Source of the DNA: Lachnospiraceae bacterium
Lineage (GTDB): Bacteria > Bacillota > Clostridia > Lachnospirales > Lachnospiraceae
Direction of reading: 5' to 3'
NCBI GenBank assembly: GCA_017457865.1
Contig: JAFTGN010000059.1
Location: 1 to 51,000, forward strand
DNA length: 51,000 nucleotides
Part shown: in pieces, positions 17,062-25,888 of the stretch
How positions within the stretch are numbered: the stretch's first letter is position 1
How the letters are laid out: every line of letters begins with the position of its first letter
Program-made: the position numbers and the translations under genes
The notes under the pieces: generated by a model
Told to the model about the DNA's origin: nothing
Seen by the model: the letters and a program-made list of their open reading frames with translations, nothing else
Databases searched by the model: none

Positions 17062-17080
17062 AGTTTAACATTCCTGATTT

Positions 17081-17638
17081 TTATTCAAACTTAAATGTAT
17101 CCTTTAATCCAAGCCACTTCTGATCCTTGTCAGAAAGAATCAGTTCCATGCCTTGCTCAATGGGCCATTCTACGCCAATTTCCGGATCATCCCATTTTAA
17201 ACCGCCTTCATCACCTGGATGATAAAAGTCTGTTACTTTATAAACAAACTCTGCCTCGTCAGACAATACCAAAAATCCATGTGCAAAGCCCTCTGGAATG
17301 TAGAACTGTTTCTTATTCTCAGCAGACAATACCACACCAAACCATTTTCCGTAAGTAGCAGAGCCACCTCTTAAGTCCACCGCCACATCAAATACCGTAC
17401 CTCTGATGGCACGTACCAGCTTTCCCTGTGGGAACTGTTTCTGAAAATGCAGTCCTCTAAGTACACCTTTCACAGACATAGACTGGTTGTCCTGGACAAA
17501 TTTCATATCCAATCCTTCTGCCGCAAAGTCATTATAGTTATAGGTTTCCACAAAATAGCCTCTTTCATCCTGAAAAACAGTGGGCTCAATGACACACAAC
17601 CCCTCAATTTCACATCTTGTTACTTTAATCTTTCCCAT
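17081..17638 (-). CDS. rfbC: dTDP-4-dehydrorhamnose 3,5-epimerase
   Basis: 185 aa, the normal RmlC length. The cupin core shows LRGLHFQ (catalytic His), GKLVRAIRGTVFDVAVDLR, FYIPEGFAHGF and a C-terminal DPEIGVEWP. RmlC epimerises dTDP-4-keto-6-deoxyglucose at C3 and C5 on the way to dTDP-L-rhamnose. This predicts rhamnose in the glycan built by the neighbouring rhamnosyltransferase-like enzymes. The other rml genes are not in the window. A canonical AGGAGG precedes the ATG, and a promoter lies at 17674-17701. Confidence 0.94.
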   Translation of the reverse strand: MGKIKVTRCEIEGLCVIEPTVFQDERGYFVETYNYNDFAAEGLDMKFVQDNQSMSVKGVLRGLHFQKQFPQGKLVRAIRGTVFDVAVDLRGGSATYGKWFGVVLSAENKKQFYIPEGFAHGFLVLSDEAEFVYKVTDFYHPGDEGGLKWDDPEIGVEWPIEQGMELILSDKDQKWLGLKDTFKFE

Positions 17639-17673
17639 GTTTCCTCCTAATATAAACCATTTCTTCCAGAATC

Positions 17674-17701
17674 ATTATAACATAAAACCCTTCAGTTTCA
17701 A
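17674..17701 (-). promoter_or_regulatory. rfbC operon promoter
   Basis: On the minus strand TTGAAA (17701-17696) and TATAAT (17679-17674) are 16 bp apart, about 36 nt upstream of the rfbC start. It would drive rfbC, the exporter genes and the glycosyltransferases downstream. Confidence 0.72.
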
Positions 17702-17774
17702 GTGATTCTTCCAGTCTTCCGGCAATTCTTCATCATTGTTCCCAACTATGCATGCCCGACGATTCTTCTTTTCC

Positions 17775-18728
17775 TTACTTTTCCACCACTTCTGTTTCCA
17801 GCTTCTTCCAGTATCCCTTGTCCATGGTACACCATCTGACCAGTGCCTTTGGTAGTTTCTGATACTGTTTTCCCAGCCGAAAACCCAGATATTTACAGCC
17901 GCTGATATAGACCAGCTTCGGTATCAGATACCATTTTCCTTTGGAAACCAGATACTGAGCAGTGGATTTGACCATTTTGATGCCTTCTCCTTCTGCCGGA
18001 AGAGAAGCAAAAATGCCTTCATAATCCTTCTGTGACACCCCATTGTCAAAATTACGGTGAAACTGCTGCAATCCGGTATAATTGTGGGAATGGATGACCT
18101 TCGCTTCCGCACAATATATAATGGCATATCCTGCACCAATCACTTTGGATGCATACACCATATCTTCATTGAAAATCGTCCGAAGGGGAAATCCTCCCAA
18201 CGCTTCATACACACTTCTGCGGTAAGCAGCACACACATCGGAACAAAAGTAAGTCTTAATGCCCAGTCTGTCCAAATCTTCCCGTGTCTTGATCTGACTT
18301 TCTCCTGGATAATTAAACTGCCTGCTATACTGCTCGATCAGATTGCAATCTTCTGCCGGCAGCTGTCTGCCATAGACAGAAGCCACTTTTGGATCCGCAA
18401 AGCAGGCGGCAATCCGTTCTGTCAGATGTTCATCTGCCGGCACCGCATCCTGTGTCAGAAACAACACCAGATCACTGTCAGACATCTGTACCCCCTGATT
18501 TCTGGTGCCGCCGTGGTCAAATTCACTTTTGGAAATGTGGGTGACCTGTAGCTGTTCCAACACCGGGTACTGCTCTGGGTGATAGTATGCTTTTTCTGTG
18601 TTGAGTACAATAATTTTGTGAATCGGATACACCTGACGGGCAAGCATTTCCAATAAGCGAACATATTTCTCATCCGGATGATATGTGGGGATGATCACAT
18701 CAATTGAAGGCGACATACGTTTTTCCAT
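17775..18728 (-). CDS. GT2-family glycosyltransferase (rhamnosyltransferase-like)
   Basis: 317 aa. IDVIIPTYHPDEKYVRLLEML opens a GT-A domain, followed by HGGTRNQG (a His-Gly-Gly-x-Arg motif typical of rhamnosyl- and related transferases), LFLTQDAVPAD and RTIFNEDMVYASKVIGAGY. It probably adds a deoxysugar to the lipid-linked glycan. It starts 3 nt after the leuA stop and must be translated from the leuA transcript. The ATG at 18728 is tight against AAAGG; the ATG at 18716 is an alternative. Confidence 0.9.
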   Translation of the reverse strand: MEKRMSPSIDVIIPTYHPDEKYVRLLEMLARQVYPIHKIIVLNTEKAYYHPEQYPVLEQLQVTHISKSEFDHGGTRNQGVQMSDSDLVLFLTQDAVPADEHLTERIAACFADPKVASVYGRQLPAEDCNLIEQYSRQFNYPGESQIKTREDLDRLGIKTYFCSDVCAAYRRSVYEALGGFPLRTIFNEDMVYASKVIGAGYAIIYCAEAKVIHSHNYTGLQQFHRNFDNGVSQKDYEGIFASLPAEGEGIKMVKSTAQYLVSKGKWYLIPKLVYISGCKYLGFRLGKQYQKLPKALVRWCTMDKGYWKKLETEVVEK

Positions 18729-18731
18729 CCT

Positions 18732-20417
18732 TTACTGACAATGACGATACAGACGATTCACTGCACTGAACAGTGCCTTCAAAGAAGCACGGGTAATGTT
18801 GTGACTGGTACCCACGCCAAAGGTCGTCTCTCCTGTTTCCAAGTTCATACACTGCACATAAGCAGCCGCTCTTGCTTCAGAACCTTCATCCAATGCATGC
18901 TCTGTATAGTCCAGCACGCGTAACTTCATACCGGTCAGTTCCTGTAAACAGTTGCGCACTGCATTCATGGGACCGGTACCTGTTCCTTCCATTACAATGA
19001 CTTCTCCATCTTTTTTCAATGTCAATGTCACATTGGTACAATCTTCTTTCTGCTCTTCCTCTCCCTCATCTGCTTCTGCAATGACACAATTCACCAGACG
19101 ATAGGGACTCTTGGCAAAAATATACTCCTGTTGAAACAGTTCATATACCTTTTCCGGTGACACTTCACCAGTCTGCTCTGCTACTTTCTGCACCACATCC
19201 GCAAATTCCCGGTGCATCTTCTTGGGCAGCTGATAGCCATAATAAGTATCCATCACAAATGCCACACCACCCTTACCGGACTGGCTGTTGATGCGGACAA
19301 TTGGTTCATACTGTCTGCCAATGTCAGATGGGTCAATGGGGAGATAAGGCACCTGCCAATGTTCGCTGCCCCGTTCTTTCATGGCCTGCACTCCCTTATT
19401 GATGGCATCCTGATGAGAACCGGAAAAGGCGGTAAACACCAGTTTCCCCGCATACGGATGTCTTGGGTGAATCTCAATCCTGCAACATCTCTGGTATACG
19501 TCAATCAGTTCATTGACATCATCCAACGCCAGTTTTGGATCAATGCCCTGGGAAAACATATTATATGCCAGATTCACAATATCCACATTACCGGTACGCT
19601 CTCCATTGCCAAACAAGGTTCCTTCCACTCTGTCTGCTCCTGCAAGCAGTGCCAGTTCTGCTGCTGCCACACCAGTGCCTCTGTCATTGTGAGGATGGAC
19701 GCTGACTACCACAGACTCTCTGTTGTCCAGATGCCCGATCATCCATTCAATCTGATCCGCGTATACATTTGGCGTATTCATTTCCACAGTAGAAGGCAGA
19801 TTGATGATAAGCTTATGCTCCGGGTCCGGCCCCCACTCCTGAATGACCGCGTTGCAAACCTCTGCCGCATAGTCTAACTCTGTTCCAGTAAAACTTTCTG
19901 GGGAATATTCCAGAATCACCTCTCCGGCAAACTCATCCAAGTGGCTCTTTACCATACGGGTACCGTCAATGGCAATCCGCTTGATCTGTTCTTTATCCAT
20001 ATGAAATACCACATCGCGCTGCAAAGTAGAGGTAGAGTTGTAGATATGTACAACCGCTTTTTTGACACCCTCTAATGCTTCAAATGTTCTGGTAATCAGA
20101 TGATCACGACACTGTACCAGTACCTGAATCACCACATCATCTGGAATCAGATCCTGTTTCACCAGTTCTCTTAAGAAATCAAACTCAATCTGAGAGGCAG
20201 CAGGAAATCCTACTTCGATTTCTTTAAATCCAATTTTTACCAGCAGTTTGAAAAATTCAATCTTCTGTTCTACTGTCATAGGCTCAATCAATGCCTGGTT
20301 GCCATCACGCAGGTCTACGCTGCACCATATGGGAGCGTGCTCGATTTCCCGATTGGGCCACTGACGCTGTGGATAATCTACCACCGGATTTCTCTGGTAT
20401 CTTTCAAAATTCAACAT
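18732..20417 (-). CDS. leuA: 2-isopropylmalate synthase
   Basis: 561 aa. The HMGL-like barrel has CSVDLRDGNQAL (metal-binding Asp), FPAASQIEFDF and HPHNDRGTGVA (metal-binding His pair). The C-terminal regulatory LeuA dimer domain (about 430-561) has GTGTGPMNAVRNCL and GVGTSHNITRASLKA. It condenses acetyl-CoA with 2-oxoisovalerate, the committed step to leucine, and is feedback-inhibited through the C-terminal domain. The length fits the long LeuA subgroup. The ATG at 20417 (MLNFERY) has GGAG upstream; more distal starts fall at the transcription start of its own promoter. Unusually, it lies inside a surface-glycan gene cluster. Confidence 0.92.
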   Translation of the reverse strand: MLNFERYQRNPVVDYPQRQWPNREIEHAPIWCSVDLRDGNQALIEPMTVEQKIEFFKLLVKIGFKEIEVGFPAASQIEFDFLRELVKQDLIPDDVVIQVLVQCRDHLITRTFEALEGVKKAVVHIYNSTSTLQRDVVFHMDKEQIKRIAIDGTRMVKSHLDEFAGEVILEYSPESFTGTELDYAAEVCNAVIQEWGPDPEHKLIINLPSTVEMNTPNVYADQIEWMIGHLDNRESVVVSVHPHNDRGTGVAAAELALLAGADRVEGTLFGNGERTGNVDIVNLAYNMFSQGIDPKLALDDVNELIDVYQRCCRIEIHPRHPYAGKLVFTAFSGSHQDAINKGVQAMKERGSEHWQVPYLPIDPSDIGRQYEPIVRINSQSGKGGVAFVMDTYYGYQLPKKMHREFADVVQKVAEQTGEVSPEKVYELFQQEYIFAKSPYRLVNCVIAEADEGEEEQKEDCTNVTLTLKKDGEVIVMEGTGTGPMNAVRNCLQELTGMKLRVLDYTEHALDEGSEARAAAYVQCMNLETGETTFGVGTSHNITRASLKALFSAVNRLYRHCQ

Positions 20418-20464
20418 TTTATCGTTCTCCATTCTTTTCACAAGCCCTAAGGGCATACCGTTTT

Positions 20465-20493
20465 AGTATAACACACTTCAAATGCACTGTAAA
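20465..20493 (-). promoter_or_regulatory. leuA promoter
   Basis: On the minus strand TTTACA (20493-20488) and TATACT (20470-20465) have an exact 17-bp spacer. The palindrome GCCCTTAGGGC lies just downstream in the leader. No T-box or leader peptide is apparent in the roughly 40-nt leader. Confidence 0.8.
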
Positions 20494-20502
20494 GGCAATG
20501 GA

Positions 20503-21888
20503 TTATCTATTTTTCTGTCCCGGAACATACCCGCCTACATACAAAAGCAACAGCCAGGTCACACCAAACCAAAACCAGGTCGTAGGATTGCTGAACCAGG
20601 TAGAAAAAAATGAAAGCAGCAAATACATAGTCATCTGTCCATAAAACAGCTTTCCCACCGGATTACCAGAAGTTCGGGTCAAAAATTCCAATCCATTGCA
20701 AGCCGCTCCTAACACTGTTCCAAACAATGCCACCCCAATTAGCCCAAAATCATAATAGGCATCATATAAAATGGTCAATGTGTTCAACTCTTCGATGGTA
20801 AAAAAAGTAGGATACGACACAAGACCCGGAAACACAAACTTCAAACCTGTCAGGGCAAATACGGGAAACAGTTCTTTCAATCCATGAAGATAAGAAGCGC
20901 TTCCTTCTGCCAACGCTTGTGTCAGACAGTTAAAGTTATCATAATTATTGGCAATATAAATGTAAACATACTGTAAGGACAATGGCATTGTCTGATTTTT
21001 CATCTGAAAAATTCCATTCAGATACCCTGCCTCATAATTCCGTCGTGCTGTCATAAACAAAAAGACCATAGTCGCCAATACAAAGACTGCCGCTGCACCT
21101 GCCAGAATCCGTTTCCATGGTATCTGACGATGATACAGCAAGTACACCATAATGGGCAGTAATATGGTTAAAATAAACTGAAATTTAGAAATACAGAGTA
21201 AAGGAATGGACAGTGCCATCACATTCCACAAAATTAAAAAAACAATTCTCTTTTTGCCTCTGGCGCCTCCTTCCATCAGATAAATCAAAGTCAGTGGATG
21301 CACCAGCATACAGGAGAATGTCACATAATGCAGACCTGTCACATGAAAATAATTATAGGCATGGGTGTCCTTTGAAAACAACGGAATATACCCCATGATT
21401 ACCACTTCTGTCCAAAAACAAAGAAAGGACAGCACCGCCACGACCACAATACAATGATACACCCGTTCGGCAACCTTTTGACGACTGGATGTAAAAAGGT
21501 TGGTCTGTCCAGCTTTTGTCCTTTCTTCACTCCTGTGCCCCAAACACCACTGTGCCACCCCTTGTCTGCCCCACAAAAAAGTCAGGTAAAACAGACCAAA
21601 GGCAATCCATGTCTGTGTGGTCCATGGTGTCTGCAAACGTGACAGCTGCAAAGCCGCCACGCCTTCTCCACCTAACCAGAACAGAGACAACAACACCCGG
21701 GAATCTAAAATCCATCTACTTTCCCAATAAAACAGCACTGCCAACAGGAATCCGGTCAATCCCAAACTGCCTCCTGCTGCAATCTGCCATCCATTTCCGG
21801 CACTGACCCACGCAGCAACATACAATAACAGAAACAGTACCGTAATGCCAACTAATCTTTTGTATGTATTGATATCCTGCGCTTTCAA
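20503..21888 (-). CDS. Polytopic membrane protein, Wzy-like oligosaccharide polymerase candidate
   Basis: About 461 aa with roughly 11-12 predicted membrane helices and a large periplasmic-type loop around residues 310-370. This layout resembles O-antigen/oligosaccharide repeat-unit polymerases, which have little sequence conservation. The position at the head of a glycan cluster supports that reading but does not prove it. I choose the TTG at 21888, one base after the HPr stop with GGGAGAGG nine bases upstream, implying translational coupling. A longer GTG-initiated frame to 21966 would overlap the HPr gene by 77 nt. Confidence 0.72.
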   Translation of the reverse strand: MKAQDINTYKRLVGITVLFLLLYVAAWVSAGNGWQIAAGGSLGLTGFLLAVLFYWESRWILDSRVLLSLFWLGGEGVAALQLSRLQTPWTTQTWIAFGLFYLTFLWGRQGVAQWCLGHRSEERTKAGQTNLFTSSRQKVAERVYHCIVVVAVLSFLCFWTEVVIMGYIPLFSKDTHAYNYFHVTGLHYVTFSCMLVHPLTLIYLMEGGARGKKRIVFLILWNVMALSIPLLCISKFQFILTILLPIMVYLLYHRQIPWKRILAGAAAVFVLATMVFLFMTARRNYEAGYLNGIFQMKNQTMPLSLQYVYIYIANNYDNFNCLTQALAEGSASYLHGLKELFPVFALTGLKFVFPGLVSYPTFFTIEELNTLTILYDAYYDFGLIGVALFGTVLGAACNGLEFLTRTSGNPVGKLFYGQMTMYLLLSFFSTWFSNPTTWFWFGVTWLLLLYVGGYVPGQKNR

Positions 21889-21889
21889 T

Positions 21890-22159
21890 CTACTGTACCT
21901 CTCCCAAACCGGATTCCACAGCTTTTGCAATCGCACGGATTGCCTCTCCCTCATCCGGTCCTTCACATATGATTTCGATGCTTTCCCCGCTTTTCACACA
22001 GGCCCCCAAAATGCTCAACACACTCTTGGCATTCACACTGGTATCCTGATAAGACATGGTCACATTACAATTGAACTTGGATGCCGCATGACAAAGTCTG
22101 CTGGCTGGCTTTAAATGCAATCCTGACTGATTGGTAATTTTCATACTTTGACGAATCAT
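21890..22159 (-). CDS. Divergent HPr-family phosphocarrier protein
   Basis: 89 aa, the normal HPr length. With the ATG at 22159 (GGAGGAGG upstream) the phosphorylatable histidine falls exactly at position 15 (SGLHLKPAS) and the HprK target serine at 46 (NAKSVL). The usual GLHARPA is altered to GLHLKPA, so Arg17 is Lys. It may accept phosphate from PEP via enzyme I and be regulated by HprK (encoded at 41685), or be a specialised paralogue. Its start overlaps the cdaR stop by four bases (ATGA), tying it to the c-di-AMP genes. Confidence 0.85.
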   Translation of the reverse strand: MIRQSMKITNQSGLHLKPASRLCHAASKFNCNVTMSYQDTSVNAKSVLSILGACVKSGESIEIICEGPDEGEAIRAIAKAVESGLGEVQ

Positions 22160-23541
22160 AATTCCTCCTCCGGCTGATCTGCCGCACCTTTACTTTCTTC
22201 TGTTTCCGTTTCCTCTCCCACACTGCTTTCAGTTTCGGTTTCTTCTGTTACAGACTCTGACACACTTTCTTCTTCTGAAGACTCCTCCGGTACCCGTATC
22301 CGCAGCTGCAGCTTTGGATTGTTGACAAGACGGAATCCATCCCTCAGTTCTACCACCACTGGCATACTGTCATAATTACCTGGAAGTAACCCTTCCACAT
22401 TGACAGATAAACTCAATTCTTCCGCCGAAAGACTGTCTAAATCTTCCTGAAATCCCTCCAATGTCACCAGCACCGAGTTCGTCGTAATTTCATATTCATA
22501 CTGATCTGCCGTTCCATCTATTCGAATGTTCTGGCTGCTCACCCGATACCCCTTTTCCTTCAACTGTTCAATGGAAAGAGTGACATTTGCCACATTCTCA
22601 GAACCATACAAAACAATATTGTCTGGCAAATATCTGGAAATGTCAATGTGATAGACTTTGTCCTCACTGGCTCCTGTAATGTCCAATTCCTCTTTTGGAA
22701 TCATGATATTATTGATCGCTGCCAGATCTGTCTTCAACCCCATGACCTCCACTTCCTCCAGATCACTGTGCAGGGCACTGTATCGATATCCTTGTGCAGG
22801 TGTTCCGCTGACGCCTTCAAAGGAAATGGAAATGGTTTTTGTCTTTAAAATATCCGTGGTAATCTGTACCTGCTCAATGCTCAAGGTCACACTTTCATCT
22901 GTTTCAATCACCTTCTCCTCGTTGTCATACAAAGCCAACGGCACTTCTCTGATAAATACATCTCCGTCAAACTCATCCAAATCTATGACTGCAGCCACCT
23001 GATTCAGTCTGCTGAAAATGGGCTCCGGCCCTCTCACCGTCACTGTTTCAGGCCGTACTGTAAATCCTTGGTCACTCAAATGTACCCCATCTGGCAATTC
23101 TCCTGTAGTCAGTACCTGGATCGGAAATGTTTTCTCCTGGATATTGCCCAGCACCAGATCCAAATAACTGCCGGTTTTACAAGTCAGTTCCAAAATACTG
23201 CTTTCTATGGCAGAATCTACACCAATGACCACGCTGACAGATTTATTATAAAGATCATCCCCATACCGCTTGGACAGATCTGCGGTTACTGTAAACCGTT
23301 CACTTCGAATATTTTTGAACGCAGATGTTTTCGCTTTCACAGTAATCGTGACAGTTTTTGGATATTCTTTTAAATACAAGTCGTTTTGTTCCAGATATTC
23401 CGCATTGACATAATTGATTGGAATGTTATAATTTTTTTCAATGACTGTATCTTCTGAAATCTGTACACTTGCCCAAAGCAACATAGCAATGACAATGGCA
23501 GCAATCTTCAAAAGCAGGTTATTGGTCAGTATTCTTTTCAT
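22156..23541 (-). CDS. cdaR: CdaA regulator, YbbR-domain protein
   Basis: 461 aa. An N-terminal transmembrane helix (LLLKIAAIVIAMLLWASVQ) precedes about four tandem YbbR domains, recognised by repeated VTVRGPEPIFSRL-like strands, and then a Ser/Glu/Thr-rich acidic tail from about residue 415. CdaR proteins bind and modulate the diadenylate cyclase CdaA from outside the membrane. It overlaps cdaA by 23 nt and the HPr gene by 4 nt, so all three are translationally linked. The usual third partner, glmM, is not here. Confidence 0.92.
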   Translation of the reverse strand: MKRILTNNLLLKIAAIVIAMLLWASVQISEDTVIEKNYNIPINYVNAEYLEQNDLYLKEYPKTVTITVKAKTSAFKNIRSERFTVTADLSKRYGDDLYNKSVSVVIGVDSAIESSILELTCKTGSYLDLVLGNIQEKTFPIQVLTTGELPDGVHLSDQGFTVRPETVTVRGPEPIFSRLNQVAAVIDLDEFDGDVFIREVPLALYDNEEKVIETDESVTLSIEQVQITTDILKTKTISISFEGVSGTPAQGYRYSALHSDLEEVEVMGLKTDLAAINNIMIPKEELDITGASEDKVYHIDISRYLPDNIVLYGSENVANVTLSIEQLKEKGYRVSSQNIRIDGTADQYEYEITTNSVLVTLEGFQEDLDSLSAEELSLSVNVEGLLPGNYDSMPVVVELRDGFRLVNNPKLQLRIRVPEESSEEESVSESVTEETETESSVGEETETEESKGAADQPEEEL

Positions 23542-24403
23542 TCCGTTTTTCTTTTCCTTTCTTCCAAAGACGGAATCGCTTGACATCAATTGATTTTTTA
23601 CGAATAAAATTCAGTTTGGACTGTAAACTGCCTCTGTCAATATCAGCAAACAGTTCCCCTCCTACTGCCAGGGAGACGCTTCCCGTCTCTTCCGATGCAA
23701 TGATGGTAATACTGTCTGTAACCTCACTGATTCCAATCCCAGCCCTATGTCTGGTTCCCAGTGCTTTACTGATCTGGTTATTCTTGGACAATGGCAGATA
23801 GCAGGTCGCCGCCAATATCCGGTCTCCCCTTATGATGACTGCACCGTCGTGCAGCGGAGTATTATGTTCAAAAATCTGAATCAGCAAAGGCATACTGACA
23901 ATGGCATCCATGGCAATTCCCGTCTTGACAAAATCATCCAATGTCAGATTCTGCTCAATGACAATCAACGCACCGGTCTTATTTTGTCCCAGTTCAAATG
24001 CTGCGTCTACAATGGCATCTACCGTCTCATTGGAAAACCGCTCCCCTTGTTCCTTTCCCCCATCTAAAGGAAACCACTTTTTCAAAAAATCATTTTCCCC
24101 AAGTGTTTCCAACACGCGACGCAACTCTGGCTGGAAAATAATCATCACCGCCACCAGGCCAGCATTTGCAAACTGTTTCAGCATCATTTCAATGGTATCA
24201 AATTCACACACCACCACGATCAGGTAAAACACCAGAATAATCGCCACACCTTTTAGCAGACTCCAGGCTTTGGTTCGCTGAATCCATACCAGCACATAGT
24301 AAATCAGCACTGCCAGCAATACAATTTCAATATAATCTGTAATTTTAATGTCCATCGTCAACAATGTAAACTGCTCGATAAACCATTTCCCAATTGCAGG
24401 CAC
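23519..24403 (-). CDS. cdaA: Diadenylate cyclase CdaA
   Basis: 294 aa. Three N-terminal membrane helices precede the DAC catalytic domain with its two signatures, LHDGAVII (DGA) and GTRHRAG (RHR). It makes cyclic di-AMP from two ATP at the membrane, controlling potassium/osmolyte uptake and wall homeostasis in Firmicutes. The GTG at 24403 has AGGGGG eight bases upstream; the TTG at 24406 is also possible, while the GTG at 24412 is too close to that site. It is followed by cdaR and an HPr-like gene. Confidence 0.95.
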   Translation of the reverse strand: MPAIGKWFIEQFTLLTMDIKITDYIEIVLLAVLIYYVLVWIQRTKAWSLLKGVAIILVFYLIVVVCEFDTIEMMLKQFANAGLVAVMIIFQPELRRVLETLGENDFLKKWFPLDGGKEQGERFSNETVDAIVDAAFELGQNKTGALIVIEQNLTLDDFVKTGIAMDAIVSMPLLIQIFEHNTPLHDGAVIIRGDRILAATCYLPLSKNNQISKALGTRHRAGIGISEVTDSITIIASEETGSVSLAVGGELFADIDRGSLQSKLNFIRKKSIDVKRFRLWKKGKEKRNEKNTDQ

Positions 24404-24436
24404 CAAAACCACCCCCTTTATTCTTCTCTCTTTCGC

Positions 24437-25459
24437 TTACACAAGTGTATCATGCAATGCCGATTCACCTGTTCCTTTGCTTTCCTGTTTCCCATCGGCT
24501 TCCTCTGACCCCAGTGGTACCACTGTACCAGTGGTCTCTGTGATGTGTTTTACTTTTCGATTGGACAACGCCACTGTAATCTTGGGTACTGCTTTTACAT
24601 AATAATAATATTCGTCATCTTCAAACTGGACATATTCCGTCCTGGTATAATCTACCGCAAACCAAAAGAATTGCAGCACCATGCCCACCAACATAGCCGC
24701 CACACCATTTAAAATGCAGATTACAATCGAAATCCGAATATCAAATGCATAAGTTCCGATCAACATCAGGATCACGTACAACAACGCACCGCTTCCTATG
24801 GCAATGGTCCATGCATAATTTACATTCATTCTCCGAATCATATATACTACCGTGATTACAAGAAGCATACTGCACAGCATCAACCACATAGACCCGTTTT
24901 GCATCACTGCGTTCAGTACAAAAGACACCCGCTCCAAAGAAGAAAGTGTACTGGTTTGGGAGAACAATACACTATATTCACTTTTGCTGATTTCAATCAG
25001 TGTATTCATCAATACACCGAAACAGACCGGAAGGATTGCCCCCGGGGTAACTGCCAGACCTGCTGCCACCATAAATATACCTGGGCATTTGCACAGACAT
25101 GCCAGCAATGCGACTGCCATGAATGCTGCTTTTCCCTTTTGAAATACAAAATAAAGCAATGCGGCAATCAACAAAAAACAAACCGTCACAACGGCAAGTT
25201 CTACTGAAACTCTGGCAAACTGTAACACCAGCATGACCGATGCCAGAACAGACACACCGCCAGATGGCAGCATCGCACAGACAAGAGACAGTGCCAGATA
25301 AACCAAAGGAGAGCAAAGCTGGAGATCATATCCTGTGGCCTTGCCCATAAAAAAGAACAGTAAGTACGCATGAATAAACTTGATCAATGCCTTCAGATAC
25401 TTTTCATATTTACTATATATCAAAATTAACCGTTGCCGGATTTCATAAAAAAACGTCAT
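24437..25459 (-). CDS. Uncharacterised polytopic membrane protein upstream of cdaA
   Basis: 340 aa. About eight to nine hydrophobic segments between residues 25 and 270 precede a roughly 70-residue charged cytoplasmic tail that contains a run of tyrosines (DDEYYYYVKAVPKITV) and ends in Gly/Glu/Ser-rich sequence. I do not recognise the family. It is expressed from a clear GGAGGAG site and lies 33 nt before cdaA, so a role linked to c-di-AMP signalling or wall turgor is possible by context only. Confidence 0.8.
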   Translation of the reverse strand: MTFFYEIRQRLILIYSKYEKYLKALIKFIHAYLLFFFMGKATGYDLQLCSPLVYLALSLVCAMLPSGGVSVLASVMLVLQFARVSVELAVVTVCFLLIAALLYFVFQKGKAAFMAVALLACLCKCPGIFMVAAGLAVTPGAILPVCFGVLMNTLIEISKSEYSVLFSQTSTLSSLERVSFVLNAVMQNGSMWLMLCSMLLVITVVYMIRRMNVNYAWTIAIGSGALLYVILMLIGTYAFDIRISIVICILNGVAAMLVGMVLQFFWFAVDYTRTEYVQFEDDEYYYYVKAVPKITVALSNRKVKHITETTGTVVPLGSEEADGKQESKGTGESALHDTLV

Positions 25460-25501
25460 GAGCTCCTCCTTTTGACATGACAGCCTACGGACACCCTGTG
25501 C

Positions 25502-25888
25502 TTATCTCTTTGCCGACTGTTGAATTTCTGACAACCAGTGGGCATACTCTGCCACTAGCTTCTCAGCCTGATCATATCGCCTTCCATATAAATGAATGGC
25601 CGATACCAGGTCAATCGCACATACCACACCATAGATAGATAATAGCACAATGGCAAGTCCTGTAATCTGATTCAAAAGATATGTTCCAAAATCTGAAGCA
25701 GCCACATAAAGCAGCCATAAAAGCACAACCAGTCCATATGCAATCGTCACACAAACCCAAGCTCCGATGCCGTGTAAAATCAGATAGTCTTTTTTCGTAT
25801 AGCTGGTAATCCGCAAACTCTGTTTATATCCTTTTTGTTCACAAAGTGCTGCCTTTGTCATCAAAGCAATCTTTCTGGTATCTGGCAT
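25502..25888 (-). CDS. Small two-helix membrane protein of unknown function
   Basis: 128 aa. A basic N-terminal stretch (KKDYLILHGIGAW) leads into two membrane helices (about 45-65 and 75-98), followed by an amphipathic C-terminal helix (RRYDQAEKLVAEYAHWLSEIQ). GGGGGAGG precedes the ATG. It sits 42 nt upstream of the polytopic membrane protein and heads the presumed operon leading to cdaA. I cannot assign a function. Confidence 0.75.
   Translation of the reverse strand: MPDTRKIALMTKAALCEQKGYKQSLRITSYTKKDYLILHGIGAWVCVTIAYGLVVLLWLLYVAASDFGTYLLNQITGLAIVLLSIYGVVCAIDLVSAIHLYGRRYDQAEKLVAEYAHWLSEIQQSAKR

Noticed and set aside
20418..20456. Longer leuA reading frame
   Set aside because: The upstream starts lie at the predicted transcription start and lack a ribosome site.
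20418..20502. T-box or leader peptide for leuA
   Set aside because: The leader is about 40 nt and contains only one short palindrome, with no TGG-type T-box core or leucine-codon run.
21889..21966. GTG-initiated N-terminal extension of the polymerase-like protein
   Set aside because: It would overlap the HPr gene by 77 nt. The TTG one base after the HPr stop has a good ribosome site and removes a charged non-conserved stretch.
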